A stretch of DNA of 64,000 bases from Eubacterium sp. (GCA_029266335.1 JAQSXC010000003.1:1-64000), one strand, 5' to 3'; counted from the stretch's first letter, positions 1 to 11,191 are shown. Notes: generated by a model from the sequence alone, not told the origin. Numbers and translations: made by a program.

Positions 1-2
1 AA

Positions 3-3000
3 TTGATTGCAAAGGTTCTTGCATTTGCATTACTGACATCAGCAGTAACACAGCTTCCCATACCTTTGTTTACCCAAAATGTGCTGGCAGGCCAAAATGG
101 AGGAGCGATTATTAACCCGGGTTTTGAAGCGGGTGATACCTCCGGCTGGGCAGCAAACGGCACAGTTGCAGCCGATACCGCTGAAAAACAGGAAGGAACT
201 TATTCTGTAAAATTTACTGCAGCAGGCTCGACACTTACCCAGACTGTGACAGGCATTCCTCAGGGAAGCTATACGCTGTCAGCCTGGGTAAAGGGTTCCA
301 CAAGCGGTAATACGGCATCAATGACTGCCACTAATACCGGAGCACCGGACACAAAACTTTTAATTGACGGTTTTGTAAATACTGCTGCATGGACCCATGT
401 GGCTTTGAGAAATGTACTTGTTTATAACGGACAATGTACAATAACCGTTTCATCAGGAAATGGTACAAATTTATTGGTTGATAATATCCAGTTTGTACTG
501 GACAGCAATGATAATAATCCCATTACCAACTGGGATTTGGAAAACGGCTTGACAGGCTGGGATATTACAGGAAATGTAACTGTATCTGCGGCAAAAAAGG
601 ATACGGGAGCAAATGCGGCAGAATTAAGCGCTGATTCTCAAATCAGCCAGACTGTGGCTGTAAAGCCTGATACCTCTTACATAGCCACTGTCCGCGCAAA
701 AGTTGACCGGCAGGATGTATGGAATAAAATACAACAGACTAATTCGTTCGGTAAGACAGGAGAACTTATAAAAGTTGCTTCCTACGGAGACAGGATAAAC
801 CTGGGTGTAAAAGGGAAGAACGGTACTGTACTTCGTCAGGCTCCGGCAGGACTTGAAGGGTATTGTCTTTTAACAATTGCATTTAAAACCGGTCAAAATG
901 ATGATCAGATTACAATATATGCAAATACTATAAATGATGCAAATTATCAAAAAAGTGTTAAGGCATACGGAACCGGAGCAACACAGGATCAATGGACAGG
1001 TAACGGAACTGATAAAGCTTACGTGGATAATTTCGACTTGTTTGAAATAGATAACTCAATAATAAAAGGTGCGGACGTATCCTTTCTTCCAATAATTGAG
1101 GACAAGGGTGGAAAATATTTTGCAAATGGCGTTCAACAGGACTGCTTGACCATAATGTCAAACCATGGTGTAAATGCAATTACCGGGATGATATTTGTTG
1201 ACTCTGGAAGTCCCATATATGACCAGAGCAGTCCAAAGAAACAGCAATTTACTTCATATACTGACGCCGATGGAAATCCTATACCCTACACAATGCAGGA
1301 TGGATATTTTGGAAAGGAACATTGGTACGGACTTGCATTAAGAGCAAAAGAGCTGAATATGGGCTATGAACCCAGTTTCCATTTTAGTGACGGCTGGATG
1401 AGTGCGGCCAAGGCCTTTACACCTGTTGACTGGATGTACAGGGATTCCGGCGGAAAGCTCTTGGATCAGTCATTGGATGAAATGACAACTACGGTGTACA
1501 ACTATGTTTATGATTTTATGAACGGACTTAAAAATATCGGAGTAGAGCCAAGTTCCGCAAAGCTGGGAAATGAGCAGGATGGAGGTATAGCCTGGCCGAA
1601 TGGTAAGATCTACAGTTCGACCATAGACGGATTCAAGTCTCTTTTTAATGCTGCTTATGATGCAACTAAAGCTGTATTTCCGAATACCAGCTGTTCTTTC
1701 CATACAAATAACGGTTATAACGTTGATAATGCAAAGGCATTATTTAACCGCCTGATTACAAACGGAATAAAAGTGGACGGAGAGGCGCATTCGCTCTATA
1801 GCGGGCACCCTTCAAGCGATATATTGTTTATGGGCTCAAGTAACATTGCCAATTTTCCGGCACTTGACTACCTGAATGTTGAAACAGGTTTTGCGGTAAC
1901 AAGATATAATCCGGATTTCGTTGATGAAAGCGGCAGTATGGGTCAGGCAAGCTACTATCAACAGAACTGGAATGGACAGTATAACTGGCTGCTGGATTAT
2001 ATGCAGGCGCATAGAGATCTTCAGAATCCGTACAGCAGAATGAGGGGCTTTTTCTATTGGGCTGCCGAATGGATAGTTGTTGAAGGCGCAGGAGCATCCA
2101 CACTTGACGGAAACACCGTTGACAGGAGAACTCTCTTTAATAACGGAGATCCGGCTTTCCGAGAAATGGGAAGTACTGCTGACGGAAAAATGGGGGATAT
2201 GACGGATGGATTGTATGCATACCTTTGGAGAGGCTGCATAAAGGATAAACCTACCAGCATGCAGACTCCGCTTAAAGCATTTGGTGACTATTCCATATCA
2301 GCCGGAAACCCAACTTCAATAGCTTTGGTTAACCCTTCAAATGTGGCACAGCCTCAGACAAATCTTGAATTAACACAGGGTCAGACCAAGAGGCTTTTAT
2401 CAAAAATTGAACCTGCCAATGGTGCAATTGACTGGGAGGTTGTATGGTCATCCAGCGACCCTGCCGTGGCAGCTGTAGATAAGCATGGTTTTGTTACAGC
2501 GCTGGCTCCGGGACAGGCCGATATAACCGTTACCACGGTTGAAGGAGGACTAAATGCCAGCTGTACGGTTAATGTAACAGCAGCAGCTGCGGTAGGAGCC
2601 GGAAACATTTCCGTTACTGTTAATGGAGCTGCTATGCCCGCCACAATGAATGCAATGGTGTGGGATAAAATAAAGTTAAAGGCATCACTGCCATCAACAG
2701 CAACTAACAAGGTTGTCAAATATGTATCAAGTAATCCTGATGTGGCAAACTTCCTGGGAGCACCCGAAGAAGCCGAAGAAGAAGGTGTTTTCTTCCAGCA
2801 AACCGATATTACTGCAGGTGTACAGCTTGATGTTAAACAGCCTGGCACCACGGTTATATCTGCGATATCCGGTGATGGCACCGCAGCTGTTCAATTTACA
2901 CTTAATACCGCAAAGATTCCTGTAGACAGTGTAACACTTGATCAAAGCACAGTCAGGATGAGCACCGGAAGAACCTATCAGCTCACTGCTACAGTGGCTC

Positions 3001-6000
3001 CGGCAAATGCAAGCTTTAGTGATGTCATATGGACTTCTTCCGATACAACTGTTGCAACGGTTGACAATAATGGGCAAGTTTCATCTGTTGGAACGGGTAC
3101 GGCAAAAATTACCGTAGCATCAGTCGATGATCCTGCAAAGTATGCCGAGTGTAATGTAGAAGTTGTTCCGGTTATGGTTGAAGGTTTGAGCCTTGACAAA
3201 AGCAAGCTTAACCTGATGATCAATACACAGAAAAGTATTATCCCAATAATTACACCGGTTGATGCAGACAACAAAACGGTAGTCTGGGCTTCTGATGATG
3301 CAGCAATAGCCAGCGTTGACTCAAATGGAATTGTAACAGGTCATGTTGAGGGTACAACGACAATAAGAGCAACAGCAAGTGATACAAGCCATGGGACATA
3401 TACTGCCGCATGTGTGGTAAATGTTCAGACTACGCCTGTAAAGGTCACAGGAGTTGTTCTTAACAAGGATTCCTTCAGCTTTAAATCCGATTATTTTTCG
3501 ACTGCAAATAAACCTGCCGATGCACCTGTTGAAAAGCTAATTGCACAGGTAGCGCCAATTGATGCAACAAATGAGGATATAATCTGGACATCGGACAATG
3601 AAACCGTTGCCAGAGTAGATGCATTCGGAAATGTTACTGCTTTGAAAAGCGGTAATGCAGTAATTACTGCAACTACTGCAGACGGGAATTGTACTGCTGC
3701 CTGCAAGATACTTGTGCCTGTACTCAGCGAAAGTTTTGAGAACAGACTTACCGGTGATAACTGGGCTGTAACCATGGGCAGTGCAGCTCCGAACTCCGCC
3801 GGTGTTTTCAGCTCAGAAGTAACAAAGGAAGCTGCAAACATTGATAATAATATTCTCAAGCTGTCGGCCGGAGGAAGCGGTATAAGAGCATCGCAAAAAG
3901 TATTCGCCAACACAATTGTAAATGGAAAAGTAATATTTGATTTTGACTGGAATGTAGGGGCCCCGTCAGCTTCCTACGGAGGACAGTTAAGTATAGAAGA
4001 TTCAAATAATAAGCGATACCTTACGCTTGAAACAAATAACAATGCCGAAATGACTTACTCTACCGGAGGAACGGCAGCAAATTCTTCAATTGCCGGAACA
4101 AAAGTAGGCACAGGCTTTAATGTGAATAATGCAACATATAACATTAAGGCAACACTGAACTTTGCATTAAAAACAATTGATTTAACAGTTACGAATAAAG
4201 CAAATCCAGCTATAACCTCAACAATAAATAATATACCTTTTAATGCAGCGACAACATACACAAACAGTATTAACAAAATTCAATTTGTTGCAACTAGATC
4301 AGGAAGCATGTCATGGTCAACCTGGATCGATAATCTAAATGTATATGCAGCTGCCCCGGTACCTGCATCTGTAAGTATGAACAAATCATACCTGCACCTG
4401 CTTAATATTGCAGGCACCCGTTCAAATACAGCTCAACTGTCGGCAGTTGTAAATCCAAATGTTAGCGGGATTACTCAGGATGTAGTCTGGAGCTCCGGCA
4501 ATACCTCCGTAGCCACTGTAAGCAGCACAGGTCTTGTTACAGCAATGCCGGAGCAGAGCGGAGATGTAGTCATAACGGCTACCTCAGTGGCAGATCCAAC
4601 CTTGAGTGCTGCCTGCAATGTTAAGGTTGAAGGCTTTTACCCTATGGAGACATTATCCATATACAGTACAAACTCTCCTGCTGTTGGAATTGAGGATTCA
4701 ACAGTTAATATGAATACCGGGGAAACCCTTCAGCTCTATACCGGAACAAGCAATGATTGCTTTATTGATACAATTGAATGGTTATCGGGTGATGCAGCCA
4801 AGGTGTACGTGGATGAGAATGGGAAGCTGTATGCCATGGCACCGGGACTTGCCCATATCAGTGTAACCGTTGACAATTATTCAAACAACAGTCAGATATC
4901 AGGAGGTGTTAAGCTTACTAAATCAGTTACTGTTAATGTTTCCGGTGAAGCAATACTTAATACCTTTGAATTAAAAAACGCTATTCAAAAGGCAATAGTA
5001 TCAAAGACTAAACCTGATGATTATTACACACAGGAAAGTTTAACGGCGTATACTGCTGCTCTGAACAAAGCTCAATCTGATTTGGCTGCAGCAATAAATG
5101 AAAATTGGGATGCATCCCGGCAAAGTACTATAGATCAGGCAGTTACAGCATTGAATGCCGCGGTTCAAGGGCTTACCCTGAGCTCAAATATTACTGTTAC
5201 CGGGGTTACATTATCCACTGCCAATTTAAGGGTCTCAGTAGGAGCCGGCAGACAGCTTACTGCTACTGCAGCACCTGAGTATGCTACTGATAAAACAATT
5301 ACCTGGACATCTGACAACACGGCGGTGGCTATGGTGGGGCCGACAGGTATTGTTAAGGGAATAGCCGAAGGTACGGCAGTAATTACGGCACAGTCAACCA
5401 ATCCAGCCGTTAAGGCTACTTGCAGTGTTACAGTTACAAAGGATATTTCCACAGATTATCTGGCAAATGGTGGTTCAGTATCTGCAAACAAGAGCCGGGC
5501 ACAGAATCTGCCGCAGTATGCTCTGGATACAGATGCAAATACGGCCTGGAGCACGGGTGGAGCATCTTCCGGAGCTGACTGGTGGCTGCTTGACCTTGGC
5601 AGTACTGCAAAAATAGACAGCCTTACAATGAATTTCTGGATGAAGGCAAAATACAGTGTGGAGACATCCGTTGATGGGCAAAGCTGGCACAGGGTGGTTG
5701 ACGAAAGTGCGGCGTTTGCAGGTGATACGGTTAACTTTACATTGAATATGCCTGCAAACACCTATGGAAGATATATCAGGGTAAACTTTTATGCATTCCA
5801 GTCAGGCTGGGTGGGGCTGGTATATTTCCAGGCAAAGGGAGAATTTAAGCAACCTGCTCCTGGCATGCAGGGTATTGGCAATAAATCGGTTAAAGCAGGA
5901 GATGAACTGGCATTTACAATCCTGGCTAATGATCCGCTGGGTAAAACGATTACTTACAGTGCATCAGGGCTTCCCGAGGGAGCAGTTTTAAATTCCGCAA

Positions 6001-8438
6001 CGGGCGAATTCAGGTGGATCCCGTCCACCGGTGGTTCACACAATGTAACATTTACAGTTTCAAATGGGACAGAAAGTGTAGGCGAAACAATTACAATTGA
6101 AGTAAACCAAAGTACTAATACCGCACCGGTTATAAACACTATAGGAAACAAGCAGGTGAATATTGGAGAAAACCTGTATTTTGAGGTTGTTGCAACAGAT
6201 GCCGATGGTGATACCCTGTCGTTAAGTGCGTCAGGTTTACCTCAGGGAGCTGAGTTTAATACTGCAACACCGGGAGCCTTCAGCTGGACACCGGACACAG
6301 CAGGCCTTTACCCGGTAACCTTTACGGTAAGTGACGGTCAGGGAGGATCAGCATCGGAGACAGTATCCATTACCGTTATTGATCCTCAAACCCCAAACAA
6401 TCCGCCGGTATTTACTCAGCTGACCGACCAGGTTGCAGTTGCGGGACAATTACTGGTATTGAATGTTGAGGCTGTGGATTTGGATGCAGATTCTTTGGTT
6501 TATGGATTAACAGGTGAAACACATGGTGCTCATATAGATGCGGCTTCCGGTATGTTTACCTGGACACCGCAGACAGATGGGATTTATACCTTTACATTTA
6601 CCGTATCGGACGGAAAGAGCCTGTCAACAAGAGAAATAAGTGTTACTGTGAATACTCCTTCAAACAGGGTTCCTGTCCTTGATCAGGTAGGAGATAAACA
6701 GGTTAATCTGGGCGAGAAGCTTGAATTTGTGGTTACAGCCACAGATGCTGACGGTGATGCGTTACAATTAGGTGCAGTCGGATTGCCGCAAGGTGCCGAA
6801 TTCAATGCTACAACACCGGGAGCTTTCAGTTGGACGCCGGATACAGCAGGTCTTTACACAGTTACCTTTAATGTAAACGATGGCAGAGGAGGCAGTGCAT
6901 CCGAGACCATAACAATTACAGTAAATGATCCGCAGAATTTGAATAATCCACCTGTTTTAAACATTATCGGCAATAAGAGCATAACTGCAGGGTACACACT
7001 TGCCTTTACAGTAGCTGCAACAGATGCTGATAATGATCCGGTCACATACAGGGCAGCTGGACTTCCGGCAGGAGCAGCGTTCAACACGGCAAGCGGTGCA
7101 TTCAGCTGGACTCCGGTTTCTACAGGAACATATAGCATTACGTTTACTGCGGAAGATGGAAAGGGAGGTATTGACAGTGAGACAGTAATAATTACTGTTA
7201 ATTCTTCGGGCAATAGTGCAACGGTTCCGTCCGGTTCTACAGGAGGAAAGTCAGGAACAAGCATCCCGGCAGTCACTGATAAGGTCACTGTCGACAATAA
7301 TAAAATAATAATTGAAACTTTAAGTCAGACATCAGATAAAACATCGGTAGCATTAAAAGCTGACGATATTACAAAAGCCATGGTGAAAGCCGAAGGTGGC
7401 ATCCTGAGTATCAATGTCAGGCCGGTAGAAAATACAAAGAATGTAAAAGTTGAGATGCCTCTGAAACAAATCACAGGCAGTGAAAAAACAATTGCTGCTG
7501 TGACTGTCGATACCGGGTTGGCAGAAGTATCCTTCAGTACCGAGCTGTTAAAGTCAATAGAAGATGCTCAAAAATTGTTGATTGAAGTGATCAAGACCGA
7601 TACAGGTTCATTACCGGAAGAAGTAAGGAAAGTCATAGGAAACAATCCTGTGTATGATTTCAAACTAAGTATTGACGGTAAGGAACTCAACAGTTTTAAA
7701 AACAGTGATAAGCTGAAGGTTGAAATAAATTATCAGTTGATGCCAGGACAAAATCCATACAACATTGTTGTTTATTACATCAATGATAATGGAGAATTGG
7801 AAGTGGTTAAAAACGGTATTTTCAATGCCTCAACAGGAAAGGTTGAGTTCTCTCCAAAGCATTTCAGCAAATATGCCGCTGCTTATGCAGAGGTAAAGTT
7901 TACTGATACGGCCAGGGCTGCCTGGGCTCAGGAGAGCATTGAGGCACTTGCGGCAAGAGGAGTTGTTACAGGTACCGGAAATAACTTGTTCAACCCTGCG
8001 GGGCATATAACCAGAGGTGAATTTATAGCTATGCTGATGAATGCATTTGATCTTGTGGACTCTGGTGCCATATCCACCTTTACAGATGTCAGGCAGGGTG
8101 CATGGTACTATAGTGCAGTGGCATCTGCAGAAAAGCTTGGTATCACGGCAGGCAAGGCAGATGGTACCTTTGGTGTTAATGACAGAATAACCAGACAGGA
8201 TATGGCTGTTTTGGCATATAAGGTTTCACAGCTTGTAGGAATAAAGTTTAATAATCCATCTGAACTTAATTTCAGAGATGCAGGAGCTATTGCAGGATAT
8301 GCAAAAGATGCAGTTGCTGCTCTGAAGGGATCAGGTATTATTGACGGAGTCGGTAATAATTTAATGGCTCCGGGAAAAAATACTACAAGAGCTCAGGCAG
8401 CAGTGATAATCTATAATTTGTTTAAGTTGAACAAATAA
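3..8438 (+). CDS. Giant secreted/surface protein: divergent GH53-like (endo-beta-1,4-galactanase) domain, multiple Big_2 Ig-like domains, F5/8 type C-like domain, cadherin/putative-Ig-like repeats, C-terminal three SLH domains (5' end probably outside the window)
   Basis: 2811-aa ORF; GADVSFLPIIEDKGGKYF, KLGNEQDGG and LNVETGF resemble GH53 landmarks; repeated VxWxSSDxxVAxVDxxGxVTA (Big_2); ALDTDANTAWSTG..DWWLLDLG (discoidin); TPGAFSWTPDTAGLY repeats; VKFTDTARAAWAQESIEALAARGVVTG..TRGEF (SLH). Apparent start is a TTG at base 3, so the true start may be upstream. Confidence 0.82.
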   Translation: MIAKVLAFALLTSAVTQLPIPLFTQNVLAGQNGGAIINPGFEAGDTSGWAANGTVAADTAEKQEGTYSVKFTAAGSTLTQTVTGIPQGSYTLSAWVKGSTSGNTASMTATNTGAPDTKLLIDGFVNTAAWTHVALRNVLVYNGQCTITVSSGNGTNLLVDNIQFVLDSNDNNPITNWDLENGLTGWDITGNVTVSAAKKDTGANAAELSADSQISQTVAVKPDTSYIATVRAKVDRQDVWNKIQQTNSFGKTGELIKVASYGDRINLGVKGKNGTVLRQAPAGLEGYCLLTIAFKTGQNDDQITIYANTINDANYQKSVKAYGTGATQDQWTGNGTDKAYVDNFDLFEIDNSIIKGADVSFLPIIEDKGGKYFANGVQQDCLTIMSNHGVNAITGMIFVDSGSPIYDQSSPKKQQFTSYTDADGNPIPYTMQDGYFGKEHWYGLALRAKELNMGYEPSFHFSDGWMSAAKAFTPVDWMYRDSGGKLLDQSLDEMTTTVYNYVYDFMNGLKNIGVEPSSAKLGNEQDGGIAWPNGKIYSSTIDGFKSLFNAAYDATKAVFPNTSCSFHTNNGYNVDNAKALFNRLITNGIKVDGEAHSLYSGHPSSDILFMGSSNIANFPALDYLNVETGFAVTRYNPDFVDESGSMGQASYYQQNWNGQYNWLLDYMQAHRDLQNPYSRMRGFFYWAAEWIVVEGAGASTLDGNTVDRRTLFNNGDPAFREMGSTADGKMGDMTDGLYAYLWRGCIKDKPTSMQTPLKAFGDYSISAGNPTSIALVNPSNVAQPQTNLELTQGQTKRLLSKIEPANGAIDWEVVWSSSDPAVAAVDKHGFVTALAPGQADITVTTVEGGLNASCTVNVTAAAAVGAGNISVTVNGAAMPATMNAMVWDKIKLKASLPSTATNKVVKYVSSNPDVANFLGAPEEAEEEGVFFQQTDITAGVQLDVKQPGTTVISAISGDGTAAVQFTLNTAKIPVDSVTLDQSTVRMSTGRTYQLTATVAPANASFSDVIWTSSDTTVATVDNNGQVSSVGTGTAKITVASVDDPAKYAECNVEVVPVMVEGLSLDKSKLNLMINTQKSIIPIITPVDADNKTVVWASDDAAIASVDSNGIVTGHVEGTTTIRATASDTSHGTYTAACVVNVQTTPVKVTGVVLNKDSFSFKSDYFSTANKPADAPVEKLIAQVAPIDATNEDIIWTSDNETVARVDAFGNVTALKSGNAVITATTADGNCTAACKILVPVLSESFENRLTGDNWAVTMGSAAPNSAGVFSSEVTKEAANIDNNILKLSAGGSGIRASQKVFANTIVNGKVIFDFDWNVGAPSASYGGQLSIEDSNNKRYLTLETNNNAEMTYSTGGTAANSSIAGTKVGTGFNVNNATYNIKATLNFALKTIDLTVTNKANPAITSTINNIPFNAATTYTNSINKIQFVATRSGSMSWSTWIDNLNVYAAAPVPASVSMNKSYLHLLNIAGTRSNTAQLSAVVNPNVSGITQDVVWSSGNTSVATVSSTGLVTAMPEQSGDVVITATSVADPTLSAACNVKVEGFYPMETLSIYSTNSPAVGIEDSTVNMNTGETLQLYTGTSNDCFIDTIEWLSGDAAKVYVDENGKLYAMAPGLAHISVTVDNYSNNSQISGGVKLTKSVTVNVSGEAILNTFELKNAIQKAIVSKTKPDDYYTQESLTAYTAALNKAQSDLAAAINENWDASRQSTIDQAVTALNAAVQGLTLSSNITVTGVTLSTANLRVSVGAGRQLTATAAPEYATDKTITWTSDNTAVAMVGPTGIVKGIAEGTAVITAQSTNPAVKATCSVTVTKDISTDYLANGGSVSANKSRAQNLPQYALDTDANTAWSTGGASSGADWWLLDLGSTAKIDSLTMNFWMKAKYSVETSVDGQSWHRVVDESAAFAGDTVNFTLNMPANTYGRYIRVNFYAFQSGWVGLVYFQAKGEFKQPAPGMQGIGNKSVKAGDELAFTILANDPLGKTITYSASGLPEGAVLNSATGEFRWIPSTGGSHNVTFTVSNGTESVGETITIEVNQSTNTAPVINTIGNKQVNIGENLYFEVVATDADGDTLSLSASGLPQGAEFNTATPGAFSWTPDTAGLYPVTFTVSDGQGGSASETVSITVIDPQTPNNPPVFTQLTDQVAVAGQLLVLNVEAVDLDADSLVYGLTGETHGAHIDAASGMFTWTPQTDGIYTFTFTVSDGKSLSTREISVTVNTPSNRVPVLDQVGDKQVNLGEKLEFVVTATDADGDALQLGAVGLPQGAEFNATTPGAFSWTPDTAGLYTVTFNVNDGRGGSASETITITVNDPQNLNNPPVLNIIGNKSITAGYTLAFTVAATDADNDPVTYRAAGLPAGAAFNTASGAFSWTPVSTGTYSITFTAEDGKGGIDSETVIITVNSSGNSATVPSGSTGGKSGTSIPAVTDKVTVDNNKIIIETLSQTSDKTSVALKADDITKAMVKAEGGILSINVRPVENTKNVKVEMPLKQITGSEKTIAAVTVDTGLAEVSFSTELLKSIEDAQKLLIEVIKTDTGSLPEEVRKVIGNNPVYDFKLSIDGKELNSFKNSDKLKVEINYQLMPGQNPYNIVVYYINDNGELEVVKNGIFNASTGKVEFSPKHFSKYAAAYAEVKFTDTARAAWAQESIEALAARGVVTGTGNNLFNPAGHITRGEFIAMLMNAFDLVDSGAISTFTDVRQGAWYYSAVASAEKLGITAGKADGTFGVNDRITRQDMAVLAYKVSQLVGIKFNNPSELNFRDAGAIAGYAKDAVAALKGSGIIDGVGNNLMAPGKNTTRAQAAVIIYNLFKLNK

Positions 8439-8451
8439 TTTCTACCAAAAG

Positions 8452-8492
8452 GAAGCAGTCAGGGGATGGTCTCCTACTGCTTCTTTTTTTTC
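8452..8492 (+). terminator. Intrinsic terminator after the SLH protein
   Basis: GAAGCAGT...ACTGCTTC stem followed by a T tract. Confidence 0.8.
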
Positions 8493-8727
8493 ATCTGTCC
8501 CGCCGGGTTTTTCCAAAAGCTTAAGAGGTTGCTGTTAAATATTAAATAGTAGGATAATCCATTAATATAGTATTTTATTCTATTTTTATATGTGTTTTTT
8601 AGGGATATGATTATAATATAACAGCATAAAGAACAAATCGAAAAGCTTAGTCTATTTAAAGATGCATGCATGATAAAATCCATACTATTAGAAAAAATCA
8701 TAAAAGAAAACCTATATGGAGGTCAAT

Positions 8728-11073
8728 ATGAAAGAATATGCCGTAGATCTGAGGGATGACCAAAAGAAAATATACAGCCATCATATACAAAAATTAGGCG
8801 GAGAAAATCCGGAAGGCAAAAAGATAGGCTTGAATAATTATTTTATGGAGCTTGACCGGAAGCCCTTTTTCGGAATTATGGGAGAGCTGCATTTTTCCCG
8901 GTTGAGGGCTGAGGATTGGGAAGATGAAATAACTAAAATGAAAATGTGCGGAATAAACATTATTGCCACTTATATATTCTGGATATTTCATGAGGAAGAA
9001 AAAGGTGTTTTTGAGTGGACAGGAAATAAGGATATAAGGCGTTTTCTGGAACTGTGCAAAAAGCATGGAATGTATGTTGTGTTAAGAATTGGCCCCTTTG
9101 GGCATGGAGAAGTAAGAAACGGCGCTTTGCCGGACTGGTTGTACGGCGGTCCGTTTGAGGTGCGCTCCAATGATGCCGGATATTTGTTTTATGTTAAAAG
9201 ATTGTACTCGGAAATAGGTAAACAAACTGAAGGCCTGATGTATAAAAACGGAGGTCCTGTAATTGGTGTTCAATTGGAGAATGAGTACATGCATTCTGCT
9301 GCTGCATGGGAGTTTACAGTTACCACCGGTAATGAGTGGATAAGTCCGGGCAGAGACCGAGATGACCATATCCTGAGATTAAAGGAAATAGCAATTGAAG
9401 CCGGGCTGGATACTCCTATTTACACATGTACAGGCTGGGGTAATGCATCCGCACCGGAGGGAGAAGTTCTGGCATTGTGGGGAGGTTATGCCTACAGACC
9501 CTGGCTGTTTTTTGACGATATGGAAGAGCATCCTGCAACCGAAGAATATATTTTTCAGGATTATCACAATAATAACAGTCAAAGCTATAATTATGACCCC
9601 AAATACGCTCCTGAGGACTACCCGTATGCCTGCTGTGAGATGGGTGGAGGAATGCAGGTCACATATGGATACCGCTTTACAGTTCCACCGGAGAGCATAG
9701 ATGCCATGGCGATAATAAAGATCGCCGGGGGCTGTAATATGCTGGGCTACTATATGTTCTGCGGAGGAACAAACCCTGATTCAAAGGGTAATGTAACAAT
9801 GAACGAGTATATCTGGCCAAAGAAATCCTATGACTATCAGGCCCCTGTGGGAGAGTTCGGTCAGGTCCGGGAGTCTTACATGAGACTTAAAAGAATACAT
9901 TATTTTTTAAGCAGATATGAGCAGAGCCTATGTCCAATGAAAACCATACTTCCTGAGGGCGCTGCAAATATTTCTCCTCATGATACCGGAACCTTAAGAT
10001 TCGGGATAAGAACAAAAGACGGTTCGGGCTTCATATTTCTTAACAATTTTCAGGATCACCTGGAGATGAAGGAGCATAATGATGTGTATTTAAAGCTGCA
10101 GCTTGAAAAAGAGCTTTTAAGAATACCTGGAGAAGAGGGTTTTACTCTCTTGGCGGGAAACAGCTGCATATTACCATTTAACCTGGACATTGAAGGAGTC
10201 TTGCTGAAATACTCTACAACTCAGCTGATAACAAATATATCTGCCAATGGAGAGAGCTATTACTTTTTCTTTGAACCCGAGGGGATGGAAGCGGAATACT
10301 GTTTTAATTCCAATGGTATTTCATTAGAAAAGCAAGTCAGTTTTGACATTCAAAGAAAGCACGGTACTCTTATTGTAAAGATAAATAATGAAGAAAGCAG
10401 AGCTTTTTCCATCTATAATCCGGCAGGTAAAAAAATAAATATTGTTACCCTGACACACCGTCAAAGTCTTAATTTCTGGAAGGCAAATATTATGGGTGCT
10501 GAAAGGGCAGTTATTACGGATGCAGCTCTTATGTCTGATGAGAACGGGTTAAGGCTTGAATGGGTGGGAAATCACCAAATAAGTTTTCAAGTATTTCCTG
10601 ACTTTGAAGGAACCATGGTTGTTAATGGAGAGGAGCTGGTGAAAATAGGGCAAAACAGGATTTTTTCCGCCTATGGTATACCTCAAAAGGATACGTTAAT
10701 AAATATGGATATAACTAATATAAGTAAGTCAAGAGCTGTAGTAAAACTGGAGAAGGATAACTTTAAGGGACTCAAGAACATAATCCTTAATGTAAATTAT
10801 ACGGGAGATGTAGGCTATGCCCTCATTGACGGACGTTTGATCCACGACAACTATTGCAACAATGCTGTCTGGGAGATTGGGCTGAAAGGCTTTGCAGAAG
10901 AAATGCATATTATGGGCATGAATATTTATATTTCACCTCTAAAGAAAGGCAGCCGCGTCAGCAGTGATTCACCTATGGCGGCAAGATCAGAGGTGTTTGA
11001 TGAAGCAATAGCAGAAATTGAATCAATCAAAGCTGAGCCTGTTTTTGAGGTGCTGATTGAGAAGAAAAGGTAG
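8728..11073 (+). CDS. GH35 family beta-galactosidase (no signal peptide)
   Basis: RBS GGAGG before ATG 8728; KPFFGIMGELHFSR, GVFEWTGNKDIRRFLELCKKHGMYVVLRIGPFGHGEVRNGALPDWL, VIGVQLENEY are GH35 motifs. Confidence 0.88.
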   Translation: MKEYAVDLRDDQKKIYSHHIQKLGGENPEGKKIGLNNYFMELDRKPFFGIMGELHFSRLRAEDWEDEITKMKMCGINIIATYIFWIFHEEEKGVFEWTGNKDIRRFLELCKKHGMYVVLRIGPFGHGEVRNGALPDWLYGGPFEVRSNDAGYLFYVKRLYSEIGKQTEGLMYKNGGPVIGVQLENEYMHSAAAWEFTVTTGNEWISPGRDRDDHILRLKEIAIEAGLDTPIYTCTGWGNASAPEGEVLALWGGYAYRPWLFFDDMEEHPATEEYIFQDYHNNNSQSYNYDPKYAPEDYPYACCEMGGGMQVTYGYRFTVPPESIDAMAIIKIAGGCNMLGYYMFCGGTNPDSKGNVTMNEYIWPKKSYDYQAPVGEFGQVRESYMRLKRIHYFLSRYEQSLCPMKTILPEGAANISPHDTGTLRFGIRTKDGSGFIFLNNFQDHLEMKEHNDVYLKLQLEKELLRIPGEEGFTLLAGNSCILPFNLDIEGVLLKYSTTQLITNISANGESYYFFFEPEGMEAEYCFNSNGISLEKQVSFDIQRKHGTLIVKINNEESRAFSIYNPAGKKINIVTLTHRQSLNFWKANIMGAERAVITDAALMSDENGLRLEWVGNHQISFQVFPDFEGTMVVNGEELVKIGQNRIFSAYGIPQKDTLINMDITNISKSRAVVKLEKDNFKGLKNIILNVNYTGDVGYALIDGRLIHDNYCNNAVWEIGLKGFAEEMHIMGMNIYISPLKKGSRVSSDSPMAARSEVFDEAIAEIESIKAEPVFEVLIEKKR

Positions 11074-11080
11074 CAGATGC

Positions 11081-11116
11081 AAAAGGATGCTGCCGGTATT
11101 ATGGTGGCATCCTTTT
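11081..11116. terminator. Bidirectional terminator-like hairpin between convergent GH35 and yesM-like genes
   Basis: AAAAGGATGC...GCATCCTTTT 10-bp inverted repeat. Confidence 0.7.
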
Positions 11117-11191
11117 GGAATTACGGGTGAATAAGCGATTCGGTACCATTGGTGTTGCGTGAAAAGCAACTTTTTAAAGGCTAATATTAAG

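Noticed and set aside
2381-4276. Long minus-strand ORFs antisense to the giant surface protein
   Set aside because: Low-complexity Val/Ala/Ser/Thr translations mirroring the Ig-repeat codons; no RBS or family motifs; the plus ORF is well supported.
5900-7200. Possible CRISPR-like or VNTR periodicity
   Set aside because: Repeats are in-frame protein domains about 90 aa long and diverged at DNA level; no short direct repeats with unique spacers.
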